14,267 nucleotides of DNA from Circinella minor (Eukaryota; Mucoromycota; Mucoromycetes; Mucorales; Lichtheimiaceae), in assembly GCA_016758965.1 (NCBI GenBank), contig JAEPRB010000542.1, forward strand, positions 1 through 14,267. Direction: 5' to 3'. How positions within the stretch are numbered: the first letter of the stretch is position 1; every line of letters starts with the position of its first letter. A program made the translations under genes and the position numbers. Shown one piece after another: positions 8,992-14,267 of this stretch. Under the pieces are notes generated by a model. That model saw only the letters and a program-made list of their open reading frames with translations, was not told where the DNA came from and ran no database searches.

Positions 8992-10068
8992 TTACAACAT
9001 TTTCTCTCCATTAATGCAACGAGGCACAAAAGAAAGAGAGTGCCTGATCCAACCCTGACAATCCTGGGCAGTGACCTGGTTGGCAGAGTCAATGATCCTT
9101 GGCAACAAGGTGTCGTCTGTGGTCAATAGATTGCGCTTAACGCCAGCTTTCAGCTTTGACCAAAATTCTTCGATCGGGTTAAGGAAGGGGGAATAAGGAG
9201 GAAGGTACATTATTTCAAATCCTTGTTTCGATACCGCCTCCTGCACTTCCTGTGTCTTATGAATAGCTGCATTGTCCATAACCAACGTTCTTCCATCCAT
9301 GCCATTTTCTTTCAACACTCCCATAAGCACCTCCAAGAACTCTATATAATGCTCTGCCCGTGTACCAATTTTCCCCACAACTTTTTCTTCACCACTGCGG
9401 AGTTTACGTTTCTTGGAACCGACAACTGCTTGTGGTCTTCTAAGACTCAGGTTAACAACACCCTCACCAGTGATTCCACCTATGATAGTCATATTAACCC
9501 CACGCGACTTCGAAACCAAAGCCTTGGCCGGAGTACCTCGTTTTGAGCGACCAAAGTTACGTTTAATGTGAATGTTAAATCCAGCTTCATCGATGAAGAT
9601 GCACTTGTAATAATCCATGCCACTAGATTCAAATGCGTGTGCCCAGTTGATGCGTGAGGCGATCGTTTCATCAGAATTACAGTACTCAGAGATTCGTTCT
9701 AACTTTTTCATAGTAAGCCCACATTTATTGACGAGGTGCTTTTGAAGGACACTTTGAGTGATGCTGATCTTGAATTTATCAACAAGTGATTGCTGTGCTT
9801 CTTTCAGGGTCGCGTCTGACTTGGTGTCATAATACGTCTGTAGGAATACAGTATGTATTGGTTGCAAAGTTGGTGGAGGGCCGGGAGACTTACCCATTGT
9901 ACTGGGGAGGTAAGGTTCGCCATCAACGAATTGCTTCCAATATCACTGTGCAGTCTGATCGGGAATCAGAAGGTCGCGGCCAGCTTCTGCAGCATTCAAG
10001 GTGATGTTTTGGATCCTGTCAATCAGTTAGATGATTTCTGGATCTCGATACACTCGATGAGCTCCTAT
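8992..10068 (-). pseudogene. Tc1/mariner-type (DD34E) transposase, N-terminal nonsense codons
   Basis: This is a cut-and-paste transposase of the IS630-Tc1-mariner superfamily. From the ATG at 9897 an intact frame of 301 residues contains the whole catalytic core: D103 in IFIDEAGFN, D208 in LVMDNAAIH and E243 in YLPPYSPFLNPIEEFW. The 34 residues between D208 and E243 make it DD34E. Upstream the same frame continues to about 10068 and encodes a helix-turn-helix-like segment (LNAAEAGRDLLIPDQTAQ). It is broken by TGA at 9945-9943 and TAA at 10029-10027, positions where R and Q codons would be expected. No ATG is seen at the expected N terminus, only ATA at 10068-10066. The full-length protein is therefore not encoded. 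A shortened protein from 9897 would keep catalysis but lack most of the DNA-binding domain. Confidence 0.85.
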
Positions 10069-10145
10069 ATAATTTACGAGGTCGAAGTTAGACAAAAAAA
10101 CTGGAGACTTAATAATTTAAATAACATACGCTTTGGAAGCAAAAC

Positions 10146-10168
10146 TTGAATTTTGCGCCCAAAATTCA
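10146..10168 (+). repeat. Palindromic motif upstream of the Tc1/mariner transposase
   Basis: TGAATTTTG (10147-10155) faces its exact complement CAAAATTCA (10160-10168) across CGCC. It lies about 80 bp upstream of the presumed start of the transposase frame, where the element's terminal region is expected. It shares GCGCCCAA and flanking bases with 2488-2504. It could be part of the terminal inverted repeat, but no partner was found on the 8.9-kb side. Confidence 0.45.
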
Positions 10169-11376
10169 TCTGAATTTAAAACAATTATGTAAAAAAAAAT
10201 ACAATTTTCTTTTTTTTTTTAGTCATCATCTTTTACTGAAAATGCAAAAATAAATGAACAAAACTATAATCAATATAAAATAAGTTAATTAGAGGTAAAG
10301 AAGAAAGGAGAAAGAAGGGGAATTAGAGATAATAAAATGTTTTTAACATATGGAATGGAGATGGCAATCATATAAAATAAAAATAATAATAATAACTTAA
10401 TCTTATATAGACTATATTCTAGTAGAAATAATCGAAGAATATATATTGTATATAACGGCTAACAGCTACTTTTATTTTACTATGGAAAATAAATAAATCG
10501 ATTGCAATTTCATTATGAAGATAGATGGCAGATTTAAAGGAGACAGTTTTTATTAATCAATTAGCACTTGAAGGAATCGATTAGTGCTACTCGGCAAGTT
10601 CAGTTTGACAATACAAGAGCGTTGCGGCATCAATATAATATAAGAAAGAAAAGGTTTTTTTTTATTTTCGGCAATCGTGATTCAAACGAACTATTTAAAT
10701 CTTTATAATGAGCAACTCTATGTATACCTGATTTATTTTATTTGTTAATGTATTAGCTTCCACACGGTAAGGAAAAAAATCAAAGGATATATAAAACAAG
10801 CGCACAAAGAAAAAAGAGGGATTATTAATTATGGGTACCTACTTTATATATATATATACATAGATAATAATCTATTATTGCAAACCAGAAAATTACAGTA
10901 TGGATATTATCACTAAGAAATATAATGAAGATAAATGTAATATTATATAAATCAATTATTAGGGAGTATTTGTATGTTTTTTTTCATAATTATATAGCTG
11001 TGCATATGTATGTGAATATATATATGTGTATATATGTATATGATTGGGAATAAACTTTTTTTTGTTCACCCGTCTATTTTCCTTCTTTTTTGGATTGTTC
11101 TCTATATTGTTATATTGTTACTTATTGGGTATATGATATAAATAAAATTGATTAAATGTATTGAATAGCTATTTAAACAAGATTTATAAAGAGTGGCATA
11201 AAACAATAGTTGTACTACCCCTATCTTTTTTGTCTGTATTTTTCTTCTTTTTTTCTTCCCTGTTTTTTTTTGCTAATCACACACATCTGATTTTAACAAG
11301 TAAAGGTAGATTAAGAGATCTTGTGACAACGATTCGAAATCAGATGCTAATTGTAATATAGTTATTTTTTTTTAAA
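10169..11376. other. AT-rich spacer upstream of the MULE gene
   Basis: About 1.2 kb without a recognisable gene. It contains a purine-only tract at about 10297-10322, a (TA)7 run near 10845-10858 and an alternating purine-pyrimidine TATG/TATA stretch at about 11000-11043. The MULE promoter should lie near its right end, but no specific element can be named. The 66-codon open frame at 11161 is a T-run product. Confidence 0.5.
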
Positions 11377-11745
11377 ATGAGCAACAACATCCATAACAAC
11401 CATGAGTCGAGTCTTGTTAATGCTGCTATTCATATATTGTCAACAACGCGCACTAATTCTGTTGAAACAATATATGCGGAATCTCCTGTTACTATTGTTA
11501 TTGACCAGGTAGAATGGGAAAAATGGTTCTTAGATGAACAAACTAGAACGTTTTGTACTTTCTATAATAGAACTGGTGGTAATGCTCGAGTTAAGAATAC
11601 GATATTTATTGAAAAGTTTGGTTCTCACGCCCAACCTCATACTGCTTTACCTAATCCTGCTCATACAAGTGAACAGCAGGATAATAATGGGCTGCTTCAT
11701 GCAGGCACTAAACGTGGCCGTAAAAATACTGTCAACTTTAATGAG

Positions 11746-11810
11746 GTACTCTTAATTTATATTTTTTTTAGTATTATCATCTTATGAATAAATATGTACT
11801 TTTTTTACAG
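11746..11810 (+). other. MULE gene intron 1
   Basis: A 65-bp intron, GTACTC to TTTACAG, phase 0. Splicing joins AATGAG to GTATGGTATTG and keeps the frame open into the zinc-binding region. Without splicing the frame ends in this intron. Confidence 0.75.
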
Positions 11811-12353
11811 GTATGGTATTGTCATCGCGCTGGTGTACCAAGACAATCTATTCGTAATCCAGGACAGACTCTTTTGCCATGTAATTGTGCTGCAAAAGTA
11901 GTATTCCGTTGTAAAGAGAATAATCCATTGAAAATGTATATTGAATATCACTGGTAACATACTGGACATACAGTTGGATCATCTAATGATATACAATATA
12001 CACCAGCTGGACGTAAAGCACGTCATCTGATAGAGTCTATGGTAAATCAACAAATGACATGGTCATCAATTAACCATGTTATTCGAGTTGATAGAGTAGA
12101 ACTCATGTGCATCCGAAACAGCAATTACACAAAAATTCCTGCAATCAAAAAGATTTCATACCAAACTGTATATTATGCAATGAGAAAAGAAATTAAAAGA
12201 CGTTCTCAGCTTGATCACGTATTGTCAGCTAGCCTTGAAAAATGGGGAACAAAAATCGAATCAGAAGGTGGCCATTACCATTATAACAACAACATGGATC
12301 ATATTCAAGAGGGGATGTTTGCTTTTGGTTTCATTACTGAATTTCAAAAAGAG

Positions 12354-12421
12354 GTAGATTGATTTATTTATTTATTCTCTATGCACTTTGTTCTTATGGA
12401 TTTTTTTTCTTTTTATATAAG
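12354..12421 (+). other. MULE gene intron 2
   Basis: A 68-bp intron, GTAGAT to ATATAAG, phase 0, with a T-rich tract. It joins the region before the catalytic core to the exon that begins 12 codons before the first catalytic aspartate. The unspliced frame stops at 12360-12362. Confidence 0.75.
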
Positions 12422-13005
12422 GTGATTTTGGAAGATCAAACAACTGTTGTATGTATGGATTCTACACATGGTACCTGTGTTGATGGAGATGGACGACGTT
12501 GCTTTTTATATACCCTTGTGGTTCGTTCACTTGTTACTGGAAAGGGTTGTCCCATTGCTTGGATGCTTACCAATTCAGAAACACATTACCCAATTGTTTC
12601 ATGGTTAGAATGGGTCTGTGATACTCTAGAATTTTCTCCTTCCCAAGTAATGATTGACAACTCAGATACAGAAATAAAAGCATTACGCGATGTGTTTGGT
12701 GATGAGCTTGTGATCTTGATTTGCCATTGGCACATTATAAGGGCATGGAAAAAAATATTATCAAGAAAGTGAGTCCTATCTCACGAGCCATCAGACCTGA
12801 TACTGTTCGTGCAAAACGTGTTGCAGCCCTTGACATTTTATTTCGAATGATGAGTGCTGAAATAGAAAATGATTTTGATAATGCATACCATGATTTAAAT
12901 CAATATTGTGTGCGTAACAGTAGTTGGGATTGTAGCAGTCTACTTGTTTATTTTGATACTGAGTACCTTCCCAAAAAATGTCAATGGTCAAATGTTTGGC
13001 GCCAG

Positions 13006-13067
13006 GTAAAATATATTATGTTATGATTCAATTATTAAATATGTAATAATCATTTTTTTATTTTTAG
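13006..13067 (+). other. MULE gene intron 3
   Basis: A 62-bp intron, GTAAAA to TTTTTAG, phase 0. It separates the second aspartate and CHWH exon from the exon with the catalytic glutamate. Confidence 0.8.
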
Positions 13068-13298
13068 AATCACAGTTTACTTAACACAAATGCGTATACA
13101 GAATCATGGCACCGTACATTAAAAGAAACATATCTGGCAAATATACATTCACAATGTGTTGATGGTCTAGTTTATATATTATATGAGCTTGTAGTAGTAG
13201 ATTTTATGAACTACCATTGTGATATCCGTTCAAATCTAAGACGACGAGTATTGAATAGAGCAGAAAAAATCGTCAACGACTTGCTCTTGATTTATCTG

Positions 13299-13419
13299 GT
13301 AACTGATAATTTATTTTTTACTTCAAAAAAAACACTAGAAACTGTTTTTCTGCTATACCACCTGTTGTTTATTTATGCACCATATGTTATAAAATAAATG
13401 CTTGATTTATATGCAATAG
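13299..13419 (+). other. MULE gene intron 4
   Basis: A 121-bp intron, GTAACT to CAATAG, phase 1. The junction is in frame only if the one-base break in the preceding A-run (13264-13269) is taken into account. In that register exon 4 ends with RQRLALDLS and exon 5 continues openly to the SWIM finger, which supports both the intron and the frameshift. It is longer than the other introns. Confidence 0.6.
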
Positions 13420-13753
13420 ATTTTGATGCAGAGATGATGATTGTTGAACAACATGTTGGTAGTATTACTGTGGCATCATTTACTCAGGGAGATATAAATT
13501 ATATTGTAAGGTTCCATGAAGAAAATAATATGCTAGAGTCATGTAACTGCCCTGATTTTATTAGAAATAAACCAATTATCTGCAAGCATATGTTTTTGGT
13601 ACATAGACTTGAACGTATTGCTTTGCCATAACCACGCCAACTGAGTGTAGAACAAATACATGAATCACAAGTTCAAACAAATATCGAGGAACATACTGAA
13701 GAAGAAATTATACAGATTGTTCCCGAAGATTTATACCAAGAAGCAGTTGAAAG

Positions 13754-13819
13754 GTATAATATATATAAATAGAATATATAAAAAAAGATCAATAATAATT
13801 TGCTTTTTATAATATTTAG
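13754..13819 (+). other. MULE gene intron 5
   Basis: A 66-bp intron, GTATAA to ATATTTAG, phase 2. An alternative 3' site six bases further (TTTAG at 13825) would also keep the frame and remove two residues. Confidence 0.7.
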
Positions 13820-13997
13820 ATTTAGGCAAGCAACTGCAAAAATAAATAATGTTATTACAGGACTAGATGCAGCAGAATATCATGAACATGCAGCAAATGT
13901 GGTTAACTCATCTGCAGAACAGCTAAATGCCATTTGGTCATCATTGCAGCAATTTAAAAGATCCAATCGTAGTGGCCGTCATCAATCGAGATATTAA

Positions 13998-14267
13998 TTA
14001 TTATATTATCATATTTATCCTTCTATCTGTTTTTTATTACTCTGCTATTATTATACATGTATTGTTATCCCAAACATCTATCTATATTATTTATACATTA
14101 TTCTCTTTATTTCAAAAAGAAATAACTTACCTTTTGGTTAACACTACGGTACTTTATTCGACTGAAACTCTTTAATATGCGACTGATTGTCTAAATCTAC
14201 AGAAAATATTCAATTTTGACAATTTTGAAGATTTCCAGTCTCCGCCATTTCAAGATAAACAGTTGTT
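13998..14267. other. 3' flank of MULE gene with inverted TGGCGG core
   Basis: A non-coding AT-rich flank. At 14238-14248 the minus strand reads ATGGCGGAGAC, identical over 11 bases to 8536-8546 on the plus strand. This is the orientation expected for the inner edge of the opposite terminal repeat of an element bracketing the MULE gene. Only about 20 bases follow before the window ends, so no array can be confirmed. Confidence 0.45.

Larger units (their letters stand above)
11377..13997 (+). pseudogene. MULE (Mutator-like) transposase with SWIM zinc finger, six exons, decayed
   Basis: A DDE transposase of the Mutator-like superfamily. Inferred exons are 11377-11745, 11811-12353, 12422-13005, 13068-13298, 13420-13753 and 13820-13997, about 746 residues if all breaks are ignored. 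The N-terminal part (about 45-200) has Cys/His pairs (CNC, then HTGH) resembling a WRKY/GCM-like DNA-binding fold. The catalytic residues are D317 in VVCMDSTHG (12458), D383 in QVMIDNSDTE (12656) and E511 in YTESWHRTLKE (13101). The CHWH motif typical of MULEs starts at residue 405. A SWIM finger CxCx10CxH spans residues 618-633 (13542-13589). Breaks: TAA at 11955, one A missing from the A-run 12749-12755, one A missing from the A-run 13264-13269, and TAA at 13629. Catalytic and zinc residues all survive, so decay is recent or the breaks are partly sequence errors. Confidence 0.85.

Noticed and set aside
8778..9092. 104-codon minus-strand frame rich in F, Y and L
   Set aside because: It is produced by the A-rich low-complexity stretch and overlaps the transposase frame in another register. 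It is not a membrane protein.
9223..10149. Several plus-strand frames opposite the Tc1/mariner transposase
   Set aside because: They are antisense shadows of a frame that carries a complete DD34E triad.
11161..11361. 66-codon plus-strand frame upstream of the MULE gene
   Set aside because: The hydrophobic centre is a T-run product, there are no splice signals linking it to the MULE exon at 11377, and the MULE frame begins well with its own ATG.
12766..12775. GTGAGT as a 5' splice site after AAGAAA in MULE exon 3
   Set aside because: It looks like a perfect donor, but the sequence after it stays coding-like for another 75 codons in the +A register and leads into a good donor at 13006. A one-base frame break explains the data better.

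Overview
The window looks like an AT-rich, gene-poor, transposon-filled stretch of a fungal nuclear genome. The best guess is an early-diverging lineage (Mucoromycota, Mucorales-like). This is inferred from spliced genes with short introns (four of five are 62-68 bp), a Ty3/gypsy-type gag-pol relic, a Tc1/mariner-type transposase and a MULE transposase with a SWIM zinc finger, all set in long T/A-run spacers. No host housekeeping gene, rRNA, tRNA or CRISPR array is recognisable.

Layout. Positions 1-367 (minus) hold a small unrecognised open frame with a second open stretch running off the left edge. Positions 368-2220 are an AT-rich spacer. Positions 2224-2334 hold a GC-rich cluster of GCGGAT/ATCCGC hexamers that can fold, followed at 2341-2510 by a GC-richer non-coding patch that may be a transposon remnant. 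Positions 2777-6561 (minus) are a decayed Ty3/gypsy retroelement: gag with a CCHC knuckle, a frameshifted linker, an aspartic protease with a DCG active-site triad, and a reverse transcriptase cut off after the FVDD and LGH motifs. RNase H, integrase and the 3' LTR are missing. A near-perfect 41-bp inverted repeat lies exactly at the cut. Positions 6562-8510 are low-complexity spacer.

Positions 8514-8693 hold nine TGGC(G/A)G cores spaced 20-23 bp apart. Positions 8992-10068 (minus) hold a DD34E Tc1/mariner transposase whose catalytic part is open but whose N-terminal DNA-binding part has two nonsense codons. Positions 11377-13997 (plus) hold a six-exon MULE transposase gene (conceptually about 746 residues) broken by two nonsense codons and two one-base frame breaks, both in A-runs. 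A TGGCGG core in inverted orientation appears at 14242-14247.

Relations. The inverted TGGCGG copies on either side of the MULE gene suggest, without proving it, that 8510 to beyond 14267 is one MULE element into which a Tc1/mariner copy was nested. Every protein-coding element recognised is damaged, and most of the nonsense codons can be explained by C-to-T changes. Any function today would have to come from elsewhere in the genome or from the repeat DNA itself.
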